From contig NZ_QQRQ01000003.1 in assembly GCF_003425665.1 (NCBI RefSeq), positions 62,001 through 126,000 of the forward strand: a stretch of DNA of 64,000 nt. The letters run 5' to 3'. The notes beneath the pieces are model-generated. The model made no database searches. It saw only the letters and a list, made by a program, of their open reading frames with translations, and was not told the DNA's origin. Source of the stretch: Evtepia gabavorous. GTDB lineage: Bacteria; Bacillota; Clostridia; Oscillospirales; Oscillospiraceae. Positions within the stretch are counted from its first letter, which is position 1; each line of letters opens with the position of its first letter. Positions 8,538-17,904 of the stretch are shown here, piece after piece. Both the position numbers and the translations under genes were made by a program.

Positions 8538-11500
8538 TCATTCCTTTTGGCCTCTTAGCCTCTCATACAGCACCGTGCCCACGGTTTCCATGACCTGCCG
8601 CATCATGTCAGGATCAGAGAACATCTTCACAAAGAAGTCCTCATTCTGCTCATACCGGGCGGCAGCCATGTTGGGAAAGTCCTTCTCGAACAGTAGCATG
8701 AAGGTCTTGCGGTCATTGTTCTGGGCGTAGCTGTGCCATTTGTCCTGAGCGGCATAGTCGTTCTCCATCTGAAGCAGGACCTTATCCATCTCGGTGAAGT
8801 TGGTGCCGTACTTCTCATTGATTTTGTCAATGATAACCGTCAGCGGATCACGCTTCTTCTCTTTGCGGCCAGCCTCGCCGGTAATTGGGCGGAAACCCTC
8901 CGGGGCGCTCTCCAGTTGGATTCCGCCCTCGAAGTCCTTTTCCAAACGGTAATACTCCAGCAACACCTTGTCATCCACATAGACCTTATCCCGCCCGCCT
9001 TTGGGTAGCATGGTATAGAGGAATTTTGCATATACACTGAACTTGTGGATATCTTTATCAAACAAGCGGCAGACCTGCGTGACGAAGGCATAGATGCGGT
9101 TGAATCGGGCTAGAGTGGACTTGAACAGCTCCTGCTTTTCTTCCTCCAGTGCCTCGAAACGATCCAGCGCCGGGCGAATGGTGCCCTGGAGTTTGCCCAA
9201 ATCGCCGCCGGACTGCTCCTTGGAGGAATAGAAAATCTCCGCAAACCGGTCGATCTCTATCTGCTGATACACCCGGTACTCGTCCAGGGTGTTCTTCAGA
9301 TCGTACACCACATTGGGGTCGGTCTCCTCTTCCAGAACCGTTTCCTCGTAGTACGGCTCAAAGGCTTTTCTGATGTCCTCGGCAGAGTTCACGAAATCCA
9401 GGACAAAGGTATCCTTCTTGCCCCGCATGGTACGATTCAACCGGGAAAGGGTCTGGACAGCCTTCACGCCGGACAGCTTCTTGTCCACAAACATGGTGTG
9501 CAACAACGGCTCATCAAAGCCGGTCTGATACTTTTCTGCCACAATCAGCATCCCATATTCGTCCGTATGGAATGCCTCAGGCAGAGCCTTCTCTTTGATG
9601 GTCTCGCCGGATTTTGTTTTGTTCAGCTTCTCCTCGGTATAGGTCTCCCCGTTGTCCTCTACCTCTCCGGAGAAGGCCACCAGCACATCCAGGTCGGTGT
9701 ATCCCTTCTCTTTGATCTGCCGCTTGAACTCCAGTAGATAGCGTACTGCATGGAGCCGGGAGGGCGTCACGATCATGGCCTTGGCCTTGCCGCCGATCTT
9801 GTGGCGGGTCACATTGCGGAACTGCTCCAGCATGATAGCCGTTTTCTGCGAGATGTTGTGGGGGTGCAGCGTCTCAAACTGGCGAATAGCACGCACACCG
9901 GCGGCGGTGTCCAGCTCCGGGTCATCGGGAATGGCCTTGGCGATCTTGTAGTACATATTGTAGGTCATGTAGTTTTGCAGCACATCCAGAATAAAGCCTT
10001 CCTCGATGGCCTGCCGCATGGAATACACATGGAAGGGGTGGTATTTGCCGCTCTCATCCCGCTGGCCGAACATTTGCAGCGTTTTGTCCTTGGGGGTAGC
10101 CGTAAAGGCGAAGAAGGACAGATTTTCGTGGATACCCTGGGCGGCCAGTTCATCCAACAGCTTGTCCTCATCGTCCTTGCGTGTGGCTTCTTCCTCGTAC
10201 TCCTCTTTGGCGTACTCCTCCAAAACTTTCTCGGTGTCGGCCAGCGCCCGTTTCAGCTTGCGGGCGGCATCGCCGGTCTGGGAGGAATGGGCTTCGTCCA
10301 CAATGACTGCAAATCGCTTATTGCCAGAGCGCACTTCTTTGTAGATAACCGGAAACTTCTGAAGGGTGGTGATGATAATACCCGTCCCGGCTTCGATGGC
10401 CTCCCGGAGCTGCTGGGCGTTCTTGTCGATCTTCTGCACCACGCCCGCCACATGGTCAAACTGATAGACGGTGTTTTGCAGCTGGCTGTCCAGCACCCGG
10501 CGGTCGGTGACGATGATAACGGACTGGAAGATTTTCTCATCGCGGTCATCGTGCAGACCGGTGAGCCGATGGGCCAGCCAGGCGATGGAGTTGGACTTGC
10601 CGGAACCGGCGCTGTGCTGAATAAGATAATTCTTGCCGGAGCCGTTGGCTTTTACATCGGCCAGCAGCTTGGTCACCACATCCAGCTGGTGATACCGGGG
10701 GAAAATCATCCGCTCGGACTTCACTTCACCGGTCTTTTCGTCCTTCTCCTGCTGCAAGTGGAGGTATTTATGTAAAATCTCCAGCAGGCGGTCCTTGCAC
10801 AGCACATTCTCCCACAGGTAGGCAGTGTCGTAACCGTCCGGGTTGATGGGGTTGCCCTTGCCGCCCACATTTCCGGCCCCGTTGCTGCCCTGATTAAAGG
10901 GCAGGAAATAGGTTTTCGCCCCCTCCAGCCGGGTGGTCATATATACATTGGTCAGATCCACGGCAAAGTGGACCAGCACCCGGTTCTTGAACTCGAAAAT
11001 AGCGTCTTTGCCCGCCCGGTCGAACTTGTACTGCTGGATGGCGTTAGCGGTGTCCTGCCCGGTGAACTGGCATTTCAGCTCCATGGACACCACCGGGATG
11101 CCGTTGAGAAACAGGACAATGTCAATGCTGTTTTCATTGCTCAGGGAGTAGTGGAGCTGTCGGGTACAGTGGAGGATGTTGGCGGCGTACTGAGCCTGGC
11201 TGGTCTCATTGATAGAGGTCTCCGGCTTCCAGAACACGGCCCGGAACTTGATGCCCCGGTCGGTAAAACCCTGGCGCAGTACTTTCAGCAGGCCCACCAG
11301 CTTCACTTCCCGGCAAAAACGGTCGATGAGCTGGCGCTCACTGTCGGCACCGTAGATTTTCTCAAACCGCTCCCACTGCTTGGGCTGGCTGGTGCGAATG
11401 AAGGAGAGGAAAGTGGCGGTGTCCAGCGCCTTTTCCCGGTTGAAGGCAGCGGGGTTGCCCTTCTGATAGCCGCCATGGGTAAGAAGGTATTCCTCAATAT

Positions 11501-11540
11501 CCTGCTCAAAGCGCTTTTCTTTTACGTCAAAGTCGGGCAC
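8538..11540 (-). CDS. hsdR: Type I restriction enzyme subunit R
   Basis: A 1000-residue translocase-nuclease that pulls DNA towards the HsdMS complex and cuts it when the site is unmethylated. Residues about 140-180 hold the PD-(D/E)xK nuclease core (IDIVLFLNGIPVVSMELK). Helicase motifs follow: Walker A SAGSGKSNS near 310, VDEAHSSQ near 400, the FTATP motif near 480, and QTGFDEP and LSRLNRT in the second RecA-like domain. The C-terminus is the helical HsdR tail. The GTG start at 11540 follows GAGGTG and shares one base with the preceding stop codon. The length is normal, and it is co-transcribed with hsdMS and the RloC-like gene. Confidence 0.95.
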   Translation of the reverse strand: MPDFDVKEKRFEQDIEEYLLTHGGYQKGNPAAFNREKALDTATFLSFIRTSQPKQWERFEKIYGADSERQLIDRFCREVKLVGLLKVLRQGFTDRGIKFRAVFWKPETSINETSQAQYAANILHCTRQLHYSLSNENSIDIVLFLNGIPVVSMELKCQFTGQDTANAIQQYKFDRAGKDAIFEFKNRVLVHFAVDLTNVYMTTRLEGAKTYFLPFNQGSNGAGNVGGKGNPINPDGYDTAYLWENVLCKDRLLEILHKYLHLQQEKDEKTGEVKSERMIFPRYHQLDVVTKLLADVKANGSGKNYLIQHSAGSGKSNSIAWLAHRLTGLHDDRDEKIFQSVIIVTDRRVLDSQLQNTVYQFDHVAGVVQKIDKNAQQLREAIEAGTGIIITTLQKFPVIYKEVRSGNKRFAVIVDEAHSSQTGDAARKLKRALADTEKVLEEYAKEEYEEEATRKDDEDKLLDELAAQGIHENLSFFAFTATPKDKTLQMFGQRDESGKYHPFHVYSMRQAIEEGFILDVLQNYMTYNMYYKIAKAIPDDPELDTAAGVRAIRQFETLHPHNISQKTAIMLEQFRNVTRHKIGGKAKAMIVTPSRLHAVRYLLEFKRQIKEKGYTDLDVLVAFSGEVEDNGETYTEEKLNKTKSGETIKEKALPEAFHTDEYGMLIVAEKYQTGFDEPLLHTMFVDKKLSGVKAVQTLSRLNRTMRGKKDTFVLDFVNSAEDIRKAFEPYYEETVLEEETDPNVVYDLKNTLDEYRVYQQIEIDRFAEIFYSSKEQSGGDLGKLQGTIRPALDRFEALEEEKQELFKSTLARFNRIYAFVTQVCRLFDKDIHKFSVYAKFLYTMLPKGGRDKVYVDDKVLLEYYRLEKDFEGGIQLESAPEGFRPITGEAGRKEKKRDPLTVIIDKINEKYGTNFTEMDKVLLQMENDYAAQDKWHSYAQNNDRKTFMLLFEKDFPNMAAARYEQNEDFFVKMFSDPDMMRQVMETVGTVLYERLRGQKE

Positions 11541-12139
11541 TATTTTTCACCTCTATTCAGAAAGCTGGTAACTCTCTCATAAGTTTCCAAAAACTCGTTC
11601 TTTGTAGAATTAGGCAACTCTTCTCGATCAAAGGACATAATCCTTATGTTGATGTGCTTTCTAAAAGCCTCTCGCAAATCCAGATAATCTGAAAATTCTT
11701 TTTTTGAGATTATTCCAGAAGAAGCAAACTCCACAATCTGTTCATGGAATTCAAACGGAAAGTCCAGATAATATTGCAGTTGTTTGTCCTCGTGAATCAT
11801 TTTAGATAAATCACATTTTTCCGCAGCATGCTTTGCCGCTCCCGGATAGTCAAACACTTCTACAGATTCTCTACACTCTCCATATGTTTTGGACAACAAA
11901 AGTAGGGCGACTTCCCGTTGGTTTTTGTCTTTTTCTATACTTCTGTGATCCAGCTCATTGAATGTAATTAGATATAGGCATACAACTACAATGTTACTAA
12001 TGATAATTGAAGCAATATCCCAGTTAATATTTTCGCTTTGAATTCCTATACTGGCAGGTAAATCATTTATGTCCAGAAGGAAATAGATGAATGTAAGTAC
12101 AAGGCAAGAGAGTATGATTTTGAAGATGCGTTTTTTCAA
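11540..12139 (-). CDS. Small membrane protein inserted in the hsd operon
   Basis: A 199-residue protein not recognised as a named family. Two hydrophobic spans are visible at about residues 7-23 and 43-60. The rest is a hydrophilic, mostly helical cytoplasmic domain with many Glu and Lys. It lies three bases after hsdS and its stop overlaps the hsdR start by one base, so it is translated with the restriction genes. The base composition is AT-rich, unlike hsdR. It could be a cargo gene acquired between hsdS and hsdR or an accessory membrane sensor of the system; neither can be decided from sequence. Confidence 0.7.
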   Translation of the reverse strand: MKKRIFKIILSCLVLTFIYFLLDINDLPASIGIQSENINWDIASIIISNIVVVCLYLITFNELDHRSIEKDKNQREVALLLLSKTYGECRESVEVFDYPGAAKHAAEKCDLSKMIHEDKQLQYYLDFPFEFHEQIVEFASSGIISKKEFSDYLDLREAFRKHINIRIMSFDREELPNSTKNEFLETYERVTSFLNRGEK

Positions 12140-12142
12140 ACC

Positions 12143-13450
12143 TTACACCTCTTTCTTTCCGGTCACGACCTCATAAATGAGGGATTTTTTATAAGCCATT
12201 AGCCTACAAATGATTTCATTCTTTCTTGTAAGCAAGCCTTCGATTTTTGCACAGCGGTTATCTAGATATTCCCGTATTTTAACCTGTTCGTCTTTTGAAG
12301 GTAGTTGTACTTTAGTTCTCCTAATGCTCTCGATACCCAAATTACCCTGATTAGCAGTACCGGTCTCATATACAAATATTGCGTCTAAGATTCTGTTCTC
12401 CTTCAACAAATAATTATAGTATCCGGCATCTATAGATTCTTTTGGAATAAAACACCCTACACGCTGATTTAGAAACAGTTTTTTACCTTTGCAATCTTTT
12501 TCTGCCACAAGATGCGTAAAAAAATAATCTCGTTTTCCTTTTGTCCCTGTCATTGTGAAAAGAATACTTCCCGGACTGATCCTAAACTTATCTGTAGCAC
12601 TCGCAATTTCATCGCTAATATACACTGGATTATTTTCAAGTGCCATATATCCGCTCTTCACATTTCCAATTCTAATCACTTGATTGTCAGATTCCGATGT
12701 ATAAGAATCGCTGTTATATGCGTATCCCCCCAAGAAATCAAAAAGCATCCCCAGCTTTGCAACATTCCAGTGCTCCGGCATAACTCCGATGAAACTGTCA
12801 CCGCTGTCCTTCATGGACACATCGGGATTCAGACCTTTTGTGACGGCTTCGGTGATGACGGACAGCTTATAGGCTTTCAGTTTCTCGATCACTTCCTGCT
12901 GGCGGGCAATGATGGTGTCGATCTGACTACACTTACAGTCGAGGTAATCGGCGCGCTTGCACTGTTCCTCATGTGACAAAGCCACAACGGGATAATTCAT
13001 AAGGGTTTCAACGCTTAATGTCCACCTATTATCATATGAAACGCCCTTTCCATAAGAGAAAAACGCCATCAGCCAATATTGAACTTTGAAGTAATAATCA
13101 TAAAAAGCAGGACTCACCCCTGCGTTCGCCTTTAAATTGATATATGCGGGGCTTATCACTCCTTGGACTTTAGAAATGCTACAATTTGCGCCACTATATA
13201 AGTCCATGGGGTTCAATAGCAGATCACCTTCCTCGACAGGATTGTAATTGTAATAGCTTTCTGCAATTTGTCCTTCATTATTCGATATATCTCTGACTTT
13301 AACACCATCTCGTGCTAATGAAAGTATGGTTGGGTTCTCCTGCATGGCCTTTTCATTTTTCCGAGTAAATATATGCTTTACCCGCTCCGTTGACCAATCA
13401 GCCGGAATCTCCCCAATCCACTCAATCCCGCTGGCCTTCATCTCCCTCAT
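12143..13450 (-). CDS. hsdS: Type I restriction enzyme specificity subunit S
   Basis: A 435-residue DNA-recognition subunit shared by the methylase and the restriction complex. Two target-recognition domains are visible, each opened by a W-x-x-x-x-shaped stretch (IGEIPADWSTERVKH near 10; IGVMPEHWNVAKLG near 222) and each followed by a long helix (QQEVIEKLKAYKLSVITEAV; RKNEIICRLMAYKKSLIYEVV). That is the usual half-site plus spacer-helix layout, so a bipartite target is expected. The start ATG overlaps the hsdM stop by four bases. The recognition domains are AT-richer than hsdM, typical of exchange of specificity modules. Confidence 0.93.
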   Translation of the reverse strand: MREMKASGIEWIGEIPADWSTERVKHIFTRKNEKAMQENPTILSLARDGVKVRDISNNEGQIAESYYNYNPVEEGDLLLNPMDLYSGANCSISKVQGVISPAYINLKANAGVSPAFYDYYFKVQYWLMAFFSYGKGVSYDNRWTLSVETLMNYPVVALSHEEQCKRADYLDCKCSQIDTIIARQQEVIEKLKAYKLSVITEAVTKGLNPDVSMKDSGDSFIGVMPEHWNVAKLGMLFDFLGGYAYNSDSYTSESDNQVIRIGNVKSGYMALENNPVYISDEIASATDKFRISPGSILFTMTGTKGKRDYFFTHLVAEKDCKGKKLFLNQRVGCFIPKESIDAGYYNYLLKENRILDAIFVYETGTANQGNLGIESIRRTKVQLPSKDEQVKIREYLDNRCAKIEGLLTRKNEIICRLMAYKKSLIYEVVTGKKEV

Positions 13451-15177
13451 GCCCCAAACACCTCCGCCAGAGCGCCGTCCAACTCCGCTTCAATGGCCAG
13501 GATCTCCTGCATGATCTCCGCCGAGGGCTTGGGGGCTTCGTACTTGTAAAAATACCGGGTGAAGGGAATCTCGTAGCCCACCTTGGACTTCTTCTCATCG
13601 ATCCAGGCGTCCGGCGCAAAGGGCAGCACTTCCCGCTCGAAGTAGGTCTGGATGTCCTCTTTCAGCGGCACATTTTCCGTATCCCGCAGGGCGGTGTCCG
13701 GCTGGGGCTTGCCCTTCTTCAAAATCAGCTGGCCGTTTTCGTCCTTCAGAGGGCGCTCCACGGTGATTTTGGTATAGCCAAAGTCGGCAGTGTCAAAAAT
13801 TTTGCTGATCTCACTCTCCACAAAGTCGCCGTACAGCCGGGTAATCTCCGTGATGGCTCTCTCCGGGATGTCGTTGCGCTTGTTGCCCAGAGCCTTGCGG
13901 CGCTTTTCGTATAGGCCGTTGGCGTTGATGAGCTGTACCTTGCCCTCTCGCTTAGTTCCGGCCTTCTTATTGGACAGCACCCAAATATAGGTGGCAATGC
14001 CGGTATTATAGAAAATATCGTTTGGCAGGGCGATGATAGCCTCCAGAAGGTCATTTTCCAGAATGTACTTGCGAATCTCGGAAGGGCCGCTGCCGGCGTC
14101 GCCGGTAAAGAGGGGAGAGCCGTTGTGAATGATGGCAATGCGGCTGCCGCCGTCCTTAGGTTCCTTCATTTTGGAAATGGCAGTGAGCAGGAACAGCATC
14201 TGACCGTCGCTGGCCGCAGGCAGACCAGGGCCAAACCGTCCGGCAAACCCCCTCTTGGACTCGGCTTCCACCGCCGCTTTTTCATTCTTCCACTCCCGGC
14301 CGAAGGGAGGATTGGACAGCACATAGTCGAAGGTCTGGCCCTCGAACTGGTCGTCGGACAGAGTGTTGCCGTCCTTGATGAAGTCGGCATTGTTGCCCTT
14401 GATGAGCATATCCGCCTTGCAGATAGCAAAGGTCTGATCGTTCAGCTCCTGTCCAAAGGCCATCAGTTCGGTGGAGGCATTGAGCTGGTGCAGATATTCC
14501 TCTGCCACTGACAGCATACCGCCGGTACCACAGGCCGGGTCATAGATGGTCTTGGCCACATTGTTGCCGGAGAGAATGTCATTGTCATCGTAGAACAGGA
14601 TATTGACCATCAGTTGGATCACTTCTCTGGGAGTGTAGTGCTGCCCGGCGTCCTCGTTGTGGGATTCAGAAAACCGGCGGATGATCTCCTCAAAGATGTA
14701 GCCCATCTCCAGATTGGAAATCACATCCGGGTGCAGATTTGCCTTAGGAGAAGTAAATTCTTTGATGACGATGTAGAGGATACCTTTGTTGGCCATGGTG
14801 GTGATCTGTCCGTCAAACTTAAACTTTTCCAGAATGTCCTGGACATTCTCTGAAAAACCGTTCAGATAGTCCCGGAAGTTGGCCTCGATGTTGTCCGGGT
14901 CATCCAGCAACCGCTCAAAGGTGAACTTGCTGGTGTTGTAAAACGCCTTGCCGGAGGCATTGCGCAGCAGCACATCCCGCATGGGGAGATTCTTCACGGC
15001 TTCGTACTTCTCCAGCACCGCATCCTTGGTGTCGGCCAGGATGCAGTCGAAGCGGCGGATCACCGTAAGGGGCAGGATCACCTCTCCGTATTCATGGGGC
15101 TTATATACCCCGGTCAATTTATCTGCGATTGCCCAGATCAGGGCGGCTTTTTCGCTTACATTGGCACTCAAGCTCAT
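13447..15177 (-). CDS. hsdM: Type I restriction enzyme methylase subunit M
   Basis: A 576-residue N6-adenine methyltransferase that with HsdS modifies host DNA. Motif I reads YDPACGTGGML and the catalytic motif IV reads NPPFG; the N-terminal helical HsdM domain precedes them (LIWAIADKLTGVYKPHEYG). I set the start at ATG 15177 because it overlaps the stop of the upstream regulator as ATGA and begins with MSLSANVSEKA; an upstream in-frame extension to 15249 would run through that regulator. It is the first enzyme gene of the operon and is followed by hsdS with a four-base overlap. Confidence 0.95.
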   Translation of the reverse strand: MSLSANVSEKAALIWAIADKLTGVYKPHEYGEVILPLTVIRRFDCILADTKDAVLEKYEAVKNLPMRDVLLRNASGKAFYNTSKFTFERLLDDPDNIEANFRDYLNGFSENVQDILEKFKFDGQITTMANKGILYIVIKEFTSPKANLHPDVISNLEMGYIFEEIIRRFSESHNEDAGQHYTPREVIQLMVNILFYDDNDILSGNNVAKTIYDPACGTGGMLSVAEEYLHQLNASTELMAFGQELNDQTFAICKADMLIKGNNADFIKDGNTLSDDQFEGQTFDYVLSNPPFGREWKNEKAAVEAESKRGFAGRFGPGLPAASDGQMLFLLTAISKMKEPKDGGSRIAIIHNGSPLFTGDAGSGPSEIRKYILENDLLEAIIALPNDIFYNTGIATYIWVLSNKKAGTKREGKVQLINANGLYEKRRKALGNKRNDIPERAITEITRLYGDFVESEISKIFDTADFGYTKITVERPLKDENGQLILKKGKPQPDTALRDTENVPLKEDIQTYFEREVLPFAPDAWIDEKKSKVGYEIPFTRYFYKYEAPKPSAEIMQEILAIEAELDGALAEVFGA

Positions 15178-15398
15178 GATTCTTTTCCTTCCTTTTCCTC
15201 TGGAACAAACTCCAGAATATCGTCCACGCCGCACTCCATCACGCGGCAAATCCGTTCTACACTTTCGATGGAAACATACTCGTTTCGCTTTAGGCGGGTG
15301 ATAATATTGGCACTAAAACCGGCCCGCTCTTTTAGCTGTGCATTGCTTATCTTTTTATCAATCATCAAATGAAATAACCGATCATAACAAATCGCCAT
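15174..15398 (-). CDS. XRE-type controller of the hsd operon
   Basis: A 74-residue helix-turn-helix protein of the Cro/C type, about the size of restriction controller proteins. The DNA-binding segment is NAQLKERAGFSANIITRL. ATG 15398 is preceded by GGAGGAAC, and the reading frame ends in an ATGA overlap with hsdM. That gives translational coupling and suggests that it sets methylase-before-nuclease timing by regulating its own promoter, which is inference. A similar protein heads the restriction operon of element 2. Confidence 0.85.
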   Translation of the reverse strand: MAICYDRLFHLMIDKKISNAQLKERAGFSANIITRLKRNEYVSIESVERICRVMECGVDDILEFVPEEKEGKES

Positions 15399-15483
15399 TT
15401 TAGTTCCTCCAAAGCAAGAAATGCTTGGATTTATTTTATCACATTTTCGTGAAAAACTCAATCTCGAGTTATTTTCTCTTCCG

Positions 15484-15729
15484 TCAATCTAACGGGGCTT
15501 TCTTTGTCACGGCCTTGAGATATAGTTCTGGGTCACCATTCAAAATCAGCTCAGCATAGGCCAGCGGATTGTTATAGATCAACCAGTCCAGTTCTGACCG
15601 CTGATACATGCCGTTCGCCACCTCGTTCTCCACAGCGGTGCAATCGATGGCGAGCAGTGTCCCGTCATCCAGACGCAGTTCCACACAGGCTGTGTCCGGG
15701 TTGAACTCACAGGACAAAATCTTTCTCAT
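15484..15729 (-). CDS. DUF6061 family protein
   Basis: An 81-residue protein with conserved CEFNPDTACVELRLDDG, AVENEVANGMYQRSELD and LIYNNPLAYAELILNGDPE segments, matching the small DUF6061 proteins common on clostridial mobile elements. Function unknown. ATG 15729 follows GGAGGTAAC; a longer frame to 15759 lacks such a site. A second member lies at the left end of element 3 (33637-33855) on the opposite strand. It lies 85 bases upstream of the controller of the hsd operon. Confidence 0.75.
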   Translation of the reverse strand: MRKILSCEFNPDTACVELRLDDGTLLAIDCTAVENEVANGMYQRSELDWLIYNNPLAYAELILNGDPELYLKAVTKKAPLD

Positions 15730-16386
15730 AGTCGTTACCTCCCAATACTTGAATTTCAATTGATTTTCCGCAGAGGCACAAGGTCTGTTTCGTTAATTTT
15801 AGAATCTGGCAAGCAATGCGTGTGGCTATCCACACACAAATCCGGCAAGCAATGCGAGTGTTAATACACACTCACATTTCCTGTCGTCTGCTTGTTGAGG
15901 GCAGCGCCCCCAAGCCCCTTGAACACAGAATTTCATTCTGTGGCTGCGCGTTCTGCGAACGCTTTCAAAGGGTACGCCAAAGCACCGTTCCCTTTCAGAT
16001 GCCCAGGAACAAATCGTCCCCCCTTATTGCCTGATGGCTGCCGTAAAACACAGTAGCCCTCGCTTGATGTGTGGGCAAAATGCCTACCTATCGTTCTCTT
16101 TTACTCCGCACCCTGTGTTCTGTTTTTTGGGCATGGGGTGTCGTGAAACACGACATCCTATGGTGATTTTGGGGTACCCTAAAATGGGGCACCCTTTGGG
16201 ATAATGGGGTGGCAAAACACCACCTCATCCGAGATGCTTTTTAGCTGAATTTCTTTGCCCAAACTGCCGTCAGCCATTCCTTTTGCCAGAAAAAAACAGG
16301 AGCGTGCCACGCTCCTGTCCTTACAAACATAGAGAAAACTTTTATGCTAATCTCATCGGTGAAATTAGTCTAAACGGAAACTTATC
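15730..16386. other. Noncoding region with hairpins and a tandem repeat
   Basis: About 650 bases without a credible gene. It holds two tandem copies of a roughly 36-base unit containing GGCAAGCAATGCG (15808 and 15844), each followed by a small inverted repeat such as GTGTGG-CTAT-CCACAC at 15820-15835. Further on are more hairpins: ACAGAA/TTCTGT near 15930, GGTGTCGTG/CACGACATCC near 16140 and GGTGG/CCACC near 16210. The layout recalls the hairpin-rich noncoding region beside the relaxase genes of elements 2 and 3, so a transfer-origin relic is possible. No relaxase gene is present here. Confidence 0.45.
16291..16318 (-). terminator. Terminator after the small repA-region gene of element 1
   Basis: ACAGGAGCGTG and its reverse complement around one base form an 11-bp stem. 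On the minus strand it is followed by TTTTTT. Almost the same palindrome, without the T tract, lies at 41180-41202 in element 3. Confidence 0.8.
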
Positions 16387-16620
16387 TTACCACCGAAAAT
16401 CCGGGAACACTCCACGCTTATCCAAGTATGCCTGCCGGGCCTGCTCCCGTTCTTCTGCGGTGGGTGCAGTCTTATATTTTGCATACAGTTCATGCCGCAC
16501 CAGCGCATCTAACTTTTGCTCCAGCCCCTGATGAATTTCCTCGGCATAATCATCGTCATAGGCCAGATGATACTCCACCAAAGCTACAAAAAGGTCATAG
16601 GGGATTTGTACACTTTTCAT
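16387..16620 (-). CDS. Small accessory protein next to repA
   Basis: A 77-residue acidic helical protein of unknown function. It begins MKSVQIPYDLF and ends with KTAPTAEEREQARQAYL and a short aromatic tail. ATG 16620 is preceded by AAAGGA at a usable distance; the ATG at 16626 is too close to it. The gene follows the iteron block downstream of repA. Element 3 holds a clear homologue at the same place, broken by a stop codon. Conservation in two elements suggests a role in replication or copy control of the excised form, which is inference. Confidence 0.75.
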   Translation of the reverse strand: MKSVQIPYDLFVALVEYHLAYDDDYAEEIHQGLEQKLDALVRHELYAKYKTAPTAEEREQARQAYLDKRGVFPDFRW

Positions 16621-16635
16621 ATTCATTTCCTTTCT

Positions 16636-16708
16636 GCGACGGTTGCGACGATAGCGACGGTGTTTTTGACGGTATCATTTTCACCGTCGCGACCGTCGCT
16701 ATCGTCGC
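16636..16708. repeat. Iteron array of element 1 (3 + 3 nine-base repeats)
   Basis: Three tandem nonamers (GCGACGGTT, GCGACGATA, GCGACGGTG; 16636-16662) face three inverted ones (CACCGTCGC, GACCGTCGC, TATCGTCGC; 16682-16708) across a 19-base spacer. It lies directly after repA, as does the matching array in element 3. This is a candidate replication origin bound by RepA or a partner. Confidence 0.65.
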
Positions 16709-16713
16709 GCTCC

Positions 16714-17904
16714 TTATTCTTCGGTTACTTCACAGGCGGTTGATTCTACCAGCATATAGGTCAATTTCACTTGCCGACCGGAATGTTTGGCCTTATTTTC
16801 ATAGCCAACATGGTATTCCTCCAGCAGCCTGCCTGCCTTGACATTCAGGTACTTAGTGAGGGCGTTGGAGGCCATTCCCGTTTGGATGGCTTCGACCAGT
16901 TCGGATGGAGAGCCAATCCACTCCCGGCACTCGGCGGAAACCAACTTTGCAACTGCATCCAGCACTGGGTCCGGCGGTTCTTTATACAGCTCGTTTTCCA
17001 TGCGTTCCAGATTCCAAATCTGGGTCTGCGGGTCCTTCTTCAAGTAGAGGATCTGATCCGGCTGATCTCGTCCCACCACCTTAATGGTGGCGTCCAGTTC
17101 CGTGCGCTTTTTCTTCTGCATCAGCAGCGAACCATCTGCACAGCCCAGCAGCCCGGTGGTGCCGGAAATCGTCTCAAAGGAATCGTCTGCCTGCTGCTTC
17201 CGGGTATGGTGGACGGTCAGAACACAGATCCCGTGCTGATCAGCAAACTGCTTGATTCTGCCGATGATCTCATAGTCGCTGGCATAACTGTACGCTTCGC
17301 CGCCTACCTCACGGATTTTCTGCATAGTATCAATGATGATGAGATTGGTGTCCGGGTGCTCCTGCACGAAATTCTTCAGCTGTTCATCCAACCCATTCCC
17401 AATCTTTCCGGCGGCGGTGGCGAAGTGGAGGTTGGGGGTATCGTTCACACCGTACATCATAAACATCCGGCTCTGGATACGCTGAAAATCATCTTCCAGC
17501 GCAAGGTAAAGCACCGTCCCCTGATGGACTTTATATCCCCACAAATCCTGCCCGATGCTGACATGGTAGGCGATCTGAGCCACCAGGAAGGACTTGCCGA
17601 TTTTGGGTGCGCCGGCAAGGATATATGCCCCTGCGTAAAGCAGACCTTCCACCACTGGTGGCCTACTCTTATAGGTGGTTTGGAACAGCTCTGTCATCGT
17701 GAGTGTATGCAGGTATCGGGGGTCTGTCATACGCTGCATCTTGCGGTACATTTCTTCCAGACTTTCCTGGGAGTTTACAATTTCATCGTTGCTTTTTTGC
17801 CCGGAAGTGGGTATACTATTTTCAGTGATTTGAGAGATTGACTGCCCATCATCTGCGCCAACAGATGAACCCTGGGCGGTCATTTTCTTTTTCTCATCGG
17901 TCAT
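16714..17904 (-). CDS. RepA-like AAA ATPase (replicative helicase type)
   Basis: A 396-residue RecA-fold ATPase of the AAA_25/RepA class. Walker A is GAPKIGKS at residues 98-105, a Walker B-like LIIIDTMQKIRE lies near 200 and the VLTVHHTRK motif near 230. The C-terminal 90 residues form a small winged-helix-like domain. Such proteins act as hexameric helicases for plasmids and integrative elements. The start overlaps the ribbon-helix-helix gene by 11 bases, and iterons follow the stop. It is much closer in sequence to the RepA of element 3 than to that of element 2. Confidence 0.85.
   Translation of the reverse strand: MTDEKKKMTAQGSSVGADDGQSISQITENSIPTSGQKSNDEIVNSQESLEEMYRKMQRMTDPRYLHTLTMTELFQTTYKSRPPVVEGLLYAGAYILAGAPKIGKSFLVAQIAYHVSIGQDLWGYKVHQGTVLYLALEDDFQRIQSRMFMMYGVNDTPNLHFATAAGKIGNGLDEQLKNFVQEHPDTNLIIIDTMQKIREVGGEAYSYASDYEIIGRIKQFADQHGICVLTVHHTRKQQADDSFETISGTTGLLGCADGSLLMQKKKRTELDATIKVVGRDQPDQILYLKKDPQTQIWNLERMENELYKEPPDPVLDAVAKLVSAECREWIGSPSELVEAIQTGMASNALTKYLNVKAGRLLEEYHVGYENKAKHSGRQVKLTYMLVESTACEVTEE

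Noticed and set aside
9750-10775. Long open frame of 341 codons antisense to hsdR, and similar long frames antisense to repA (16771-17841), int (18303-19358) and kdpA (602-1531)
   Set aside because: They mirror real, motif-bearing genes on the other strand, lack ribosome sites and show no protein family features. Base composition explains the open frames.
15178-15249. Earlier hsdM start at 15249
   Set aside because: The extra 24 residues are read through the controller gene; the ATGA overlap at 15174-15177 is the usual arrangement.
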